From NCBI GenBank assembly GCA_036398215.1, contig DASWHK010000236.1:1-18158 (forward strand): a stretch of DNA of 18,158 bases, given 5' to 3'. The DNA comes from DASWHK01 sp036398215. GTDB lineage: Bacteria; Acidobacteriota; UBA890. A model generated the notes under the pieces. That model was not told the DNA's origin and did no database searches. It saw only the letters and a program-made list of their open reading frames with translations. Below, piece by piece: positions 1-7,329 of this stretch; the first letter of the stretch is position 1, and each line of letters starts with the position of its first letter. The translations under genes were made by a program, and so were the position numbers.

Positions 1-303
1 GACGTTACGCAGCACCCACCCCTGCGCTACCGGCGAGACCTCGACGTCGACGAGCGTGCCGCCCGGCAGGCCCACCAGAACGCTCGCTCCCGCCTCGTTG
101 GGCACGATGGTGCGAATCTCGACGGTCTCGTAGGCGAGGTCCATGTCCCGCATCACCACGTAGACGTCCTGGACGGTCGGCTCGCGGGCGGCGGTGCCGG
201 GGGTCGATGCCTCGGCGCCTCCCTGGAACGGCTCCCCTGGAGCGCCCGCGGCGAGGGCCAGCAGGAGGACCGAGGAGATCAGAGTGGGCCGCAAGAAGTT
301 CAC
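1..303 (-). CDS. Secreted protein, N-terminal part (runs off left edge)
   Basis: The 101 visible codons start with GTG and encode an N-terminus that reads MNFLRPTLISSVLLLALAAG, a typical short basic end followed by a hydrophobic signal-peptide core. A Gly/Ala/Thr-rich linker follows, then from about residue 45 a folded-looking segment (VQDVYVVMRDMDLAYETVEI). The C-terminus lies outside the window, so the family cannot be named. The start is well constrained: an in-frame TAG lies four codons upstream and no ATG fits the signal peptide, though TTG at 294 is possible. There is no Shine-Dalgarno. A TGATAGCCT extended -10 box sits 6 nt before the GTG, so the message may be leaderless. It follows sufT by 136 bp on the same strand and probably forms a separate transcription unit. 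Export is inferred from the signal peptide; function is unknown. Confidence 0.7.
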   Translation of the reverse strand, partial: MNFLRPTLISSVLLLALAAGAPGEPFQGGAEASTPGTAAREPTVQDVYVVMRDMDLAYETVEIRTIVPNEAGASVLVGLPGGTLVDVEVSPVAQGWVLRNV

Positions 304-309
304 GATTTC

Positions 310-318
310 AGGCTATCA
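310..318 (-). promoter_or_regulatory. Extended -10 promoter element before the secreted-protein gene
   Basis: On the minus strand the sequence reads TGATAGCCT, matching TGn-TAnnnT. It is followed by exactly 6 nt and then the GTG start at 303, which would place transcription initiation at or next to the start codon. No convincing -35 box is visible 16-18 nt upstream, as expected for an extended -10 promoter. This is a motif match only; the same layout recurs before carA. Confidence 0.4.
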
Positions 319-439
319 CATCGCCGCGTCCGGGTGCTCGCCGGTGCTTCCGGTGAACCCGAGGAGAACGGCGGCGAGAAAGGCGGGCACGGACACGGCC
401 CGCGCCGGCTGCAGTCGCCCTCGCCCGCCCGGGACGCCG

Positions 440-757
440 TCATTCCCAGATCCCGAGCATCATCTTGACGTCCTCGGAGGCCATCGTCCGCGGGTCCCAG
501 GGGGGGCTCCAGATCAGCTGGATGTCGACGTTGTCGACCTCCGGCAGCTCCAGGCACTTGCCGTGGACTGCGGCCATGATCTGGGGACCGACCGGGCAGG
601 CCGGGGAGGTCAGGGTCATCTTGATGTTGACCTGCTTGGATTCCTCGTCGAGCTCGACGTCGTAGACCAGCCCGAGCTCGACGATCGAGATGTTGATCTC
701 GGGGTCGCTCACGGGCCGGATGGCCTCGATCACCTCTTCTTTGGTAGGCATTGCCAT
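440..757 (-). CDS. sufT: SufT-type MIP18/DUF59 iron-sulfur maturation protein
   Basis: This 105-aa protein has the full length of a stand-alone MIP18 (DUF59) domain. Family signatures are visible: a DPEINI motif at residues 18-23, TLTSPACPVG at 48-57 with the conserved Cys54, and WSPPWDP at 83-89. SufT proteins help mature or transfer Fe-S clusters to apo-targets in the cytosol and are often the last gene of SufU-type SUF operons, which is its position here, 12 bp after sufU. A GGAGGA sequence lies 4 nt before the ATG at 757 and 10 nt before a second in-frame ATG at 751, so the true start could be either, a difference of two residues. Assignment to the family is firm. The exact role as scaffold or carrier is inferred from family and operon context. 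Confidence 0.93.
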   Translation of the reverse strand: MAMPTKEEVIEAIRPVSDPEINISIVELGLVYDVELDEESKQVNIKMTLTSPACPVGPQIMAAVHGKCLELPEVDNVDIQLIWSPPWDPRTMASEDVKMMLGIWE

Positions 758-769
758 GGGGTCCTCCGC

Positions 770-1264
770 TCAGGACTTCTTGGTGATGACTTCAATGTCG
801 CGATCGGCTTCGACCTCACCGACCAGATCGGGCTCGTACTCGGCCAAGCCCTGCTCGAGCGTCATCCAGGCGAGCAGCGCGCACTTGATGCGCACCGGGA
901 AGTTCTTCACCCCCTCGAGCGCTTCGAGGTCGCCGCGCTCGAATCCCGCCGGCCACTCGCCGCCCTTCATCACCGCCTGGAAGGTCTTCTTGAGCGCGAT
1001 CGCCTCCTCGAGGGTAGCGCCTTCGAGCTGCTGGGCGAGCATCGACGCCGAGGCGACCGAGATCGAGCAGCCGCGCGGCTCGATGTGAACGGCGCGGATG
1101 CGGCCGCCGGCGATGTCGAGCTGCATGACCAGCTCGTCGCCGCAGAGGGGGTTGTGGCCCTCGACCTCGACCTGGGGGTCCTCGACGGCGCTGGAGCCGT
1201 GCGGGCTGCGATAGTGATCGAGGATCACCTCGCGGTACAGGTCGTCGAGCCCGGTCATGCTCAT
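770..1264 (-). CDS. sufU: SufU iron-sulfur cluster assembly protein
   Basis: The 164-aa protein is a SufU/IscU-family member. The three conserved cysteines are Cys41 (NPLCGD, with Asp43), Cys66 (RGCSIS) and Cys128 (IKCALLAW). The stretch between the second and third Cys carries the extra segment typical of SufU compared with IscU. In firmicute SufU these residues bind zinc, and the protein accepts persulfide sulfur from SufS; the same role is inferred here in the cytosol. The start at 1264 overlaps the sufS stop as ATGA, indicating translational coupling to its partner enzyme. A second ATG two codons later (1258) is possible. The acidic C-terminus ends in VITKKS. The family call is secure from the Cys pattern and from the neighbouring sufS and sufT. 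Confidence 0.95.
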   Translation of the reverse strand: MSMTGLDDLYREVILDHYRSPHGSSAVEDPQVEVEGHNPLCGDELVMQLDIAGGRIRAVHIEPRGCSISVASASMLAQQLEGATLEEAIALKKTFQAVMKGGEWPAGFERGDLEALEGVKNFPVRIKCALLAWMTLEQGLAEYEPDLVGEVEADRDIEVITKKS

Positions 1265-2544
1265 CGCGACGCGCTCAGGCCGAAGACCTCGCGGGCGGCG
1301 ATCAGGGCGTCGATCAGGGCGTCGACGTCGTCGTGGTCGTTGTAGATGTAGAACGACGCCCGCGCCGTGGCGACGACGCCGAGCCGGTGCATCAGCGGCT
1401 TGGCGCAATGGTGGCCGGCGCGGATGGCGACGCCGTGCTGATCGACGACCGTGCCGAGGTCGTGGGGGTGGATGTCCTTGTCGACGAACGAGACCAGGCC
1501 GCAGCGGTCGGCGGGATCGCGGGGACCGAAGATACGGATGAACGGCAGCTCCGCGAGGCGCTCCATCGCGTAGGTGACCACGTACTTCTCGTGCGCGCGG
1601 ATGTTGTGCATGCCGACTTCCGTGAGGTAGTCGGTGGCGGCCCCGAGGCCGACGGCGTCGGCGACGCTCGGGGTGCCGGCCTCGAACTTGTGCGGGACGC
1701 CGGCCCAGGTGCTGCGCTCTAGCGTGACGTTGCGGATCATCTCGCCGCCGCCGAGAAACGGGTCCATGTCTTCGAGCAGGTCGCGGCGCGCCCACAGCAC
1801 GCCGATGCCGAGCGGCCCCAGCGCCTTGTGGGGCGAGTAGGCGTAGAAGTCGACGTCCAGCCGCTGCACGTCGACCGGCCCGTGCGGCGCTCCCTGGGCG
1901 CCGTCGACCAGCACCAGGGCGCCGACGGCGCGCGCCGCGCAGGCGATGGTGCGCACCGAGTGGATGGTGCCGAGGGCGTTGGATACGTGCCCGAGGCACA
2001 CCAGGCGGGTCTTGCGGGTGATGTAGTCGTCGAGGTGGTCGAGGCGCAGGTGGCCCTCGTCGTCGATGTCGATGAAGCGCAGCGTGCAGCCGGTGTCCTT
2101 GGCCATCATCTGCCAGGGGACCAGGTTGCTGTGGTGCTCCATCACCGTCAGGACGACCTCGTCGCCGGGACCGAGATGCTTGCGGGCCCAGGAGTGGGCA
2201 ACCAGGTTGATCGACTCGGTGGTGTTGCGGGTGAAGACGATGCTGCTGGGCTCGTCGCCGTTGAGGAAGCGGCACACCTTGCCGCGCACCTGCTCGTAGG
2301 CGTCGGTCGCCTCCTCAGCCAGGCTGTGGACGCCGCGGTGCACGTTGGCGTTGCTGTGGCTGTAGTAGTGGCTGATCGCGTCGATCACCGCCTGGGGCTT
2401 CTGGCTGGTGGCGGCGTTGTCGAGGTAGACGAGGCGCTTGCCGTGCACGCGCCGCCGCAGGATTGGAAAATCCTCGCGGATGCGCGTCACATCCAGCGGC
2501 GTCTTCAGTGGCGTCGCTTGCGCCTTCGGCGTGACCTGCTGCAT
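1261..2544 (-). CDS. sufS: SufS cysteine desulfurase (PLP-dependent, class V aminotransferase fold)
   Basis: SufS takes sulfur from L-cysteine, giving alanine and an enzyme persulfide for Fe-S assembly. The 427-aa length is close to the family norm with a short N-terminal extension. Visible catalytic elements are His137 in EHHSN (stacks on PLP), Asp214 and Gln217 in VDGAQ, the PLP lysine Lys240 in SPHK, the persulfide Cys380 in AGHHCAKP, and Arg395 in ARASFYIYN (substrate carboxylate). The usual Gln two residues after the catalytic Cys is Lys382 here. The gene begins 12 bp after the Rieske gene, with AGGA overlapping that stop codon as a probable ribosome site, and overlaps sufU by 4 nt. No SufE gene is present, so SufU is the expected sulfur acceptor. 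Confidence in family and function is very high. Confidence 0.97.
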   Translation of the reverse strand: MQQVTPKAQATPLKTPLDVTRIREDFPILRRRVHGKRLVYLDNAATSQKPQAVIDAISHYYSHSNANVHRGVHSLAEEATDAYEQVRGKVCRFLNGDEPSSIVFTRNTTESINLVAHSWARKHLGPGDEVVLTVMEHHSNLVPWQMMAKDTGCTLRFIDIDDEGHLRLDHLDDYITRKTRLVCLGHVSNALGTIHSVRTIACAARAVGALVLVDGAQGAPHGPVDVQRLDVDFYAYSPHKALGPLGIGVLWARRDLLEDMDPFLGGGEMIRNVTLERSTWAGVPHKFEAGTPSVADAVGLGAATDYLTEVGMHNIRAHEKYVVTYAMERLAELPFIRIFGPRDPADRCGLVSFVDKDIHPHDLGTVVDQHGVAIRAGHHCAKPLMHRLGVVATARASFYIYNDHDDVDALIDALIAAREVFGLSASR

Positions 2545-2556
2545 GTGCTCGAAGTC

Positions 2557-2919
2557 CTACCAGTCGTCGGTTTCGTCGCTGCCGGTGTCCTTGACCGCCA
2601 CCTGGATGCGGTCGTCCTTTTCCATGACCGGGAATGTCTCGATCGGGGCCACCGCCGGCATCGCCAGGACGGCGCCGGAGCGGATGTCGAACCTGGCGCC
2701 GTGCCGCGGGCAGATGATGGCGAAGCCCTCGAGGTCCCCCTCGCCGAGCGGCCCATCGTCGTGCGTGCAAAGGTCCTGGACCGCGTAGAGCTGGCCGTTG
2801 GCGCGGGCCACGGCGACGCGGTGCCCCTCGACCTGGAACGTCTTGACCTCGCCATCGGCGATCTCGCCGGAGGCGCCGACGTCGATCCACTTCCGGGTTT
2901 CCGTCGTCGTCTCGCTCAT
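2557..2919 (-). CDS. Rieske-type [2Fe-2S] ferredoxin of the SUF operon
   Basis: The 120-aa soluble protein carries a complete Rieske motif: Cys51-Thr-His53 and, 16 residues on, Cys70-Pro-Arg-His73. These ligate a [2Fe-2S] cluster through two Cys and two His. Length and layout match small BphF/NirD-like ferredoxin subunits of non-haem iron oxygenases. No oxygenase gene is nearby. Instead the gene lies between sufD and sufS, starting 4 bp after the sufD stop, a placement known in actinobacterial and other SUF operons. Electron supply to cluster assembly is a reasonable inference but is not shown by the sequence. It has no signal peptide or membrane segment, so it is cytosolic. The acidic C-terminal tail (GSDETDDW) looks disordered. 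Confidence 0.93.
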   Translation of the reverse strand: MSETTTETRKWIDVGASGEIADGEVKTFQVEGHRVAVARANGQLYAVQDLCTHDDGPLGEGDLEGFAIICPRHGARFDIRSGAVLAMPAVAPIETFPVMEKDDRIQVAVKDTGSDETDDW

Positions 2920-2923
2920 GGCG

Positions 2924-4270
2924 TCAGCGCGCCTCCAGCTTGCTGCGGATGTAGCTCCACAGCCGGCCCTTCAGGCTCTCTTCGTCGATGCGGTCGAGCA
3001 CCGGCGCGAAAAAGCCCTCGACGATGGCCCGCTCCGCTTCGCGGCGCGGCAGGCCACGGGTCATCAGGTAGAAGATCTGCTCGTCGTCGATCGGTCCGAC
3101 CGTGGCGCCGTGGGTGCAGCGGACGTCCTGATTGAGGATCTCGAGCTCGGGGATCGACTCGGCGCGGCAGTCCTTGTCGAGCAACAGGTTGCGATTCTCC
3201 TGATAGGCCTCGCTGTCGCTGGCGTCGAGCTCGATGCGGATCAGCCCGGTGTACGCCGAGCGCGCCTGGTCCTCGAGCACCACCTTGAAGTCGAGGTCCG
3301 AGTAGGTGTGGCCGTGCACGTGAACGTGCTCCGTGTGGTGGTCGAAGTGCTGGCTGTCGCCGCCGAACAGGACGCCGATCATCTCGGAGTAGGCATTGGC
3401 GCCGCGCATCTCGGTGCGCAGGTCCGCTTTGTTGTACAGGCCGCCGAGCGCGATGCTGACGCTGACCGCCTGGCCGTCGCGGTCGACGTGCATCTTCTGG
3501 GTGTAGTGCGAGCGGGTCCGGCTGCCCCAGTTCTGGACGTTCACGTATTGCAGCCGGGCGTTCTTGCCGATGCTGGCCTCGGTGACCGCGTGGGCGATGA
3601 CCCGCGGCGAAGCGCCGTTGTTGCCGGCGCTCGGAGCGCTGCCGTACTCGTCGATCAGCACCGCGGAGGCGCCTTCCTCGAGAATCACCAGGGTCCGCGG
3701 GAAGACCGCCGAGAGGTCCTCGCCGCTCTGGAACAGGGCGTGGATCGGCGCCTTGATCTCGATGCCGGCGGGGACGTAGAGGAACAGGCCGCCGCTGAAG
3801 AACGCCGCGTTGAGGGCGGCGAACTTGCCCGTGTCGATCGGCACCTGGCGGCCGAGATACCCCTCGACCAGGTCGGCGTGGTCGCGCACCGCCGAGCCGA
3901 GATCGCTGAGGATGACCCCGGCCTGCCGCCATTTCGCGTCGAGCGCGAAGGAGGGCGCCTGGGAGTCGATCTGCACCGACAGGCCGGCGAGCTCGTCGTT
4001 GCCCTTGGCCGAGAACTTGTCCGACAACGCGATTGCCGCCGACGGATCGATCGCCTGGCCCGGCGTGCCGTCGGGCAGCAGCGGGTTGACCCGGTCGATC
4101 AGGAACTTCTCCGGCTCCGTGTAGCGCCAGAGGTGCGCCACCCGGTCGGGGAGGGAAGCGCTCTCGTAGGCTTGCCAGCCCGTCAGCCGCCAGCGCTGCA
4201 GCCAGTCCGGCTCGTTGCCGGCGCGGGCGATGGCGCGGGCCGCGTCGGCCCCGGTCGTCAATGTGCTCAT
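2924..4270 (-). CDS. sufD: SufD, Fe-S cluster assembly scaffold subunit
   Basis: The 448-aa protein has the SufB/SufD right-handed beta-helix core (about residues 110-380) and the diagnostic C-terminal segment VRCTHGATVGPIDDEQIFYL at 383-402. That segment contains Cys385 and His387, equivalent in position to the cluster-site residues Cys358/His360 of E. coli SufD. A His-rich stretch (HFDHHTEHVHVHGH, 308-321) is typical of SufD. SufD partners SufB and the SufC ATPase in the SufBC2D scaffold. The N-terminal region (1-100) is divergent, as usual. The gene follows sufB by 40 bp and only a poor ribosome site precedes ATG 4270. SufD rather than SufB is chosen because of the CTHGA motif and its greater divergence from the neighbouring SufB. 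Confidence 0.95.
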   Translation of the reverse strand: MSTLTTGADAARAIARAGNEPDWLQRWRLTGWQAYESASLPDRVAHLWRYTEPEKFLIDRVNPLLPDGTPGQAIDPSAAIALSDKFSAKGNDELAGLSVQIDSQAPSFALDAKWRQAGVILSDLGSAVRDHADLVEGYLGRQVPIDTGKFAALNAAFFSGGLFLYVPAGIEIKAPIHALFQSGEDLSAVFPRTLVILEEGASAVLIDEYGSAPSAGNNGASPRVIAHAVTEASIGKNARLQYVNVQNWGSRTRSHYTQKMHVDRDGQAVSVSIALGGLYNKADLRTEMRGANAYSEMIGVLFGGDSQHFDHHTEHVHVHGHTYSDLDFKVVLEDQARSAYTGLIRIELDASDSEAYQENRNLLLDKDCRAESIPELEILNQDVRCTHGATVGPIDDEQIFYLMTRGLPRREAERAIVEGFFAPVLDRIDEESLKGRLWSYIRSKLEAR

Positions 4271-4310
4271 GGTCTCGTTGCTCGTTTTCGTCCTGGTTCT
4301 GGCTGTCGGC

Positions 4311-5765
4311 TCAACCGACGGAACCTTCCATCTCGAGCTGGATGAGTCGGTTCAGCTCGACCGCGTATTCCATCGGGATCTCCTTGACGAACGGCTCGAT
4401 GAAGCCGTTGACAACCATCACCAGGGCCTCTTCCTCGGTGAGGCCGCGGCTCATCAGATAGAAAAGCTGCTCGTCGCCGACCTTCGAGACCCGCGCCTCG
4501 TGCTCCACCTGCACCTGCTCCTCGGCGATCTCCATCGTCGGATAGGTGTCCGAGCGGGACTCTTTGTCCATGAGCAGGGCGTCGCACTCGACGTGGACCT
4601 TGGAGCCGACGGCGCCCGGATAGACCTTGACCATGCCGCGGTAGCTGGCGCGGCCGCCGCCCTTGGAGATCGACTTGCTGGTGATCCGCGAGGTCGTGTT
4701 GGGGGCGGCGTGGTAGATCTTGGCGCCGGCGTCCTGGTGCTGGCCGGTATTGGCGAAGGCGATCGAAAGGATCTCGCCGTGCGCCTTCTCGCCGACCAGG
4801 TAGACGCAGGGGAACTTCATCGTCAGCTTCGAGCCGAGGTTGCCGTCGACCCATTCGACGGTCGCGCTCTCGTGTGCCACGGCGCGCTTGGTGACCAGGT
4901 TGTAGACGTTCTTCGACCAGTTCTGGATGGTCGTGTAGCGCAGGTGCGAGCCCGGCAGCGCGATCAGCTCGACCACGGCCGAGTGCAGCGAGTCGGAGGC
5001 GTAGGTCGGCGCCGTGCAGCCCTCGATGTAGTGCACCCGCGAGCCCTCGTCGGCGATGATCAGGGTGCGCTCGAACTGCCCCATGTTCTGGGCGTTGATC
5101 CGGAAGTAGGCCTGCAGCGGGATGTCGACCTCGACGCCCTTGGGGACGTACACGAACGAGCCGCCCGACCAGACCGCGGAGTTGAGCGCCGCGAACTTGT
5201 TGTCGGTCGGCGGGATCACCGTCGCCCAGTACTTCTTGACGACGTCCTCGTACTCGCGTAGTGCCGTGTCCATGTCGAGGAAGATGACGCCCTGCTTGGT
5301 GAGCTCTTCCTTCATCGAGTGATAGACCACCTCGGACTCGTACTGGGCCGAGACGCCGGCCAGGAACTTGCGCTCCGCCTCGGGGATGCCGAGGCGCTCG
5401 AACGTGTTCTTGATGTCCTCGGGCACGTCGTCCCAGGTCTTGCCCTGCTCGTTGGCCGGCTTCAGGTAGTAGAAAATGTTGTTGAAGTCGATCGCGTTGA
5501 GCAGCTCGACGTCGCCCCAGTTGGGCATCGGCTTGGACTCGAAGATGTCGAACGCCTGGTGGCGGAACTTGCGCATCCATTCCGGCTCGTTCTTCATCTG
5601 CGAGATCTGCTCGACGATCTCGTGGCTGATCCCCCGCTGGGCCTTGAAAACGGCCTTCTCCGGGTCGGAGAAGCCGTACTTGTAGTCGTCGTTGATGTTG
5701 AGCGCCGGGTTGTCGGTCGCTGCGGGGTCGAGGGCGGGACTCTTGATTTCGATCTCTGGTGCCAT
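4311..5765 (-). CDS. sufB: SufB, Fe-S cluster scaffold subunit
   Basis: SufB is the central scaffold on which SufBC2D builds nascent clusters. The 484-aa length is normal. Hallmarks are the N-terminal KYGFSDPEK (29-37) and WMRKFRHQAFDIF (63-75), then NWSKNVYNLVTKRA (282-295). Cys250 sits in EGCTAP, at the place of E. coli Cys254, and the protein ends with EHEARVSKVGDEQLFYLMSRGL (421-442). In the segment where E. coli SufB carries Cys405 this protein reads LLMDKESRSDTYP, without Cys, as in firmicute-type SufB. The start is clear: GGAGGA overlaps the sufC stop (TAGGAGGA) and lies 4 nt before ATG 5765. The spacing to sufC is 9 bp, which indicates co-translation with the ATPase subunit. No intein is present. 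Confidence 0.97.
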   Translation of the reverse strand: MAPEIEIKSPALDPAATDNPALNINDDYKYGFSDPEKAVFKAQRGISHEIVEQISQMKNEPEWMRKFRHQAFDIFESKPMPNWGDVELLNAIDFNNIFYYLKPANEQGKTWDDVPEDIKNTFERLGIPEAERKFLAGVSAQYESEVVYHSMKEELTKQGVIFLDMDTALREYEDVVKKYWATVIPPTDNKFAALNSAVWSGGSFVYVPKGVEVDIPLQAYFRINAQNMGQFERTLIIADEGSRVHYIEGCTAPTYASDSLHSAVVELIALPGSHLRYTTIQNWSKNVYNLVTKRAVAHESATVEWVDGNLGSKLTMKFPCVYLVGEKAHGEILSIAFANTGQHQDAGAKIYHAAPNTTSRITSKSISKGGGRASYRGMVKVYPGAVGSKVHVECDALLMDKESRSDTYPTMEIAEEQVQVEHEARVSKVGDEQLFYLMSRGLTEEEALVMVVNGFIEPFVKEIPMEYAVELNRLIQLEMEGSVG

Positions 5766-5774
5766 TTCGTCCTC

Positions 5775-6587
5775 CTATGCCTGGGCCGCGCCGGCGCCGT
5801 CGCTGCCGCTGGCGGCATCGGTGCCGGCAAAAAGCTCTTGCTCGATCCATTCGTAGCCGTTCTCTTCGAGGGCCTCGGCGAGCTCGATGCCCCCGGTGCG
5901 CACGATCTTGCCGTCCATCATCACGTGCACGACGTCCGGCTTCACGTAGTTGAGCACCCGCTGGTAGTGGGTGATCACCAGCATCGAGCGCCGCTCGGAG
6001 CGCATCGCGTTGACGCCCTCGGCGACCGTCTTCAGGGCGTCGATGTCGAGGCCCGAATCGGTCTCGTCGAGGATGCAGAAATCGGGCTCGAGCATGAACA
6101 TCTGCAGGATCTCGAGGCGCTTCTTCTCGCCGCCCGAGAAGCCGTCGTTGACGTAGCGGGAGGCGAACGACGAATCGACCCCGAGCAGGTCCATCGCCTT
6201 GTTGAGGTTGGCGCGGAACTCGCGGACCGCCACCTCGCCGCTCTCGGCGCGGGCCTTGAGCGCCGAGTGGAGGAACTTCGCCACGGTGACGCCGGGGATC
6301 GACATCGGGTACTGGAAGGCGAGGAACATGCCGAGGCGGGCGCGCTCGTCGGTGTCGAGATCGAGGACGTCCTGGCCCTTGTAGCGGACGGAGCCCTCGA
6401 GCACTTCGTAGTGGGGATGGCCCATGAGAACGTAGGCCATGGTGCTCTTGCCCGAGCCGTTGCGTCCCATGATCGCGTGGATCTCGCCCTCGTTGACGGT
6501 GAGATCGACGCCACGAAGGATCTCGTTGCCCTCGATGGCAACCCTCAGGTTCTTGACCTCGAAGAGAGGCTGGTTCTTGTCGCTCAT
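5775..6587 (-). CDS. sufC: SufC, ABC-type ATPase of the SUF complex
   Basis: SufC is the soluble ABC ATPase that drives conformational change in SufBC2D. The 270-aa protein shows Walker A GRNGSGKST (41-49), Q-loop Gln92, signature SGGEKKR (151-157), Walker B CILDE (171-175) with Glu175, D-loop SGLD (178-181), and the switch His207 in VITHYQ. All are intact. The C-terminal tail after about residue 255 is a short Gly/Ala/Ser stretch beyond the normal end. GGAG lies 13 nt before ATG 6587, a long spacing, and no better start is available. The gene is the first SUF component after the regulator, giving the order C-B-D rather than the B-C-D of cyanobacteria or the C-D-S-U-B of Bacillus. Confidence 0.97.
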   Translation of the reverse strand: MSDKNQPLFEVKNLRVAIEGNEILRGVDLTVNEGEIHAIMGRNGSGKSTMAYVLMGHPHYEVLEGSVRYKGQDVLDLDTDERARLGMFLAFQYPMSIPGVTVAKFLHSALKARAESGEVAVREFRANLNKAMDLLGVDSSFASRYVNDGFSGGEKKRLEILQMFMLEPDFCILDETDSGLDIDALKTVAEGVNAMRSERRSMLVITHYQRVLNYVKPDVVHVMMDGKIVRTGGIELAEALEENGYEWIEQELFAGTDAASGSDGAGAAQA

Positions 6588-6635
6588 TGTCGCTCGTTCA
6601 CTCCTGCCGCGATGCGTGCCGCTGCCTCGCTGTGA

Positions 6636-6725
6636 TCAAAGGGTCGGGCCGGTCGTGAAGAGCCCGGCATCGATGATGAATTCCTCGTTGTCGCTGATGG
6701 GTACGTGATGATTGCCCTCGTTCAC
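6636..6725 (-). CDS. Possible 29-aa peptide, or out-of-frame tail of the Rrf2 gene
   Basis: A GTG at 6725 overlaps the Rrf2 stop codon as GTGA and opens a 29-codon frame ending in TGA, 48 bp before sufC. The product ends EEFIIDAGLFTTGPTL and resembles nothing I recognise. By hand count, G+C at codon positions 1/2/3 is about 59/34/79 percent, the profile expected for coding DNA in this genome, although the sample is tiny. The 13-nt sequence ATCAGCGACAACG occurs both at the very end of the Rrf2 gene (HISDN) and inside this frame (PISDN), suggesting a small duplication. It could be a translationally coupled small protein. It could also be a former C-terminus of Rrf2 separated by a -1 frameshift (real, programmed or a sequencing error), or chance. 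There is no ribosome site of its own. Confidence 0.35.
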   Translation of the reverse strand: MNEGNHHVPISDNEEFIIDAGLFTTGPTL

Positions 6726-7225
6726 ACGTTGTCGCTGATATGAAAGAGCCTCTGCGCTCCGGAACGGCGGGCGAGGCCGAGCTGGCTGTCGAGCTCCTCC
6801 TGGACCTCGGATTCCTCGCACATCAGATCCATCAAGGTGATCGATTCCAGCGTCTTGGTGACCATGCCCGACAGCGTCCACCACACCGGCCGCAGGGCGC
6901 ATGAGGTGTTGTGGACGCACATGTCCTCGGCGCCGGTGAAGCGGTTGCAGTACTCGACGTCGAACAGTTCCGGAGAGAAGACCCGCAGGATGGTGGCCAG
7001 GCTGACCTCCTCCGGCGCCTGGGCGAGCACGAAGCCGCCGTTGCGCCCGCGAACGCTCTCGACCAGCTGCGCCTGCCGCAGCAGGTTGAGGAGCTTGCCG
7101 GCGTACTCGCTCGACAGGCCCTCGTGCTCGGCGATATGGGCGACGGAAACTGGCGCATCGGTCTGCGCGAGAGCGAGCTGCAACATGCAGCGGAGCCCGT
7201 ACTCTTCCATCGACGTGACTTTCAT
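6722..7225 (-). CDS. Rrf2-family Fe-S-sensing regulator of the SUF operon (IscR/SufR-like)
   Basis: The 167-aa protein has the Rrf2 winged-helix domain: MKVTSMEEYGLRCMLQLA at the start, a recognition helix around 38-53, and the wing RGRNGGFVLA (59-68). Three cysteines, Cys93, Cys103 and Cys109, stand in the cluster-binding loop with spacing C-x9-C-x5-C. E. coli IscR has C-x5-C-x5-C, so a bound cluster is likely but its geometry may differ. As first gene of the operon, with a strong promoter just upstream, it is probably an autoregulatory repressor or activator that reads Fe-S status. Extra Cys13 and Cys136 are outside the loop. No good Shine-Dalgarno precedes ATG 7225. Rrf2 membership is firm; the regulated target is inferred from position. 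Confidence 0.93.
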   Translation of the reverse strand: MKVTSMEEYGLRCMLQLALAQTDAPVSVAHIAEHEGLSSEYAGKLLNLLRQAQLVESVRGRNGGFVLAQAPEEVSLATILRVFSPELFDVEYCNRFTGAEDMCVHNTSCALRPVWWTLSGMVTKTLESITLMDLMCEESEVQEELDSQLGLARRSGAQRLFHISDNV

Positions 7226-7309
7226 GGATCGACCCCGGTAGAGGCTGGAACGGCGCCTGATCGAAAAATCACACGCCCCCGATCGCGCGAGCCGAAAAAA
7301 CTGCCGCCC

Positions 7310-7322
7310 GCAAAGCGTTTGC
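7310..7322 (-). promoter_or_regulatory. Short palindrome at the predicted suf transcription start
   Basis: GCAAA and TTTGC arms flank a 3-nt centre, immediately downstream of the -10 box where transcription should begin. It may be an operator half overlapping +1 or a hairpin at the 5' end of the mRNA. A 5-bp palindrome can occur by chance. Confidence 0.3.
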
Positions 7323-7329
7323 TAAGGAA

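Noticed and set aside
304..439. Intrinsic terminator after sufT
   Set aside because: The gap has only scattered short GC-rich complementarity and no T-tract, so no terminator could be supported.
1828..6635. Long plus-strand ORFs opposite the SUF operon (for example 1828-3135, 2798-4345, 4215-5261, 5319-6635)
   Set aside because: They are antisense to clearly recognised suf genes, have Val/Asp/Leu/Arg-rich shadow composition and no domains. High third-position G+C on the real strand removes stops from the opposite frame.
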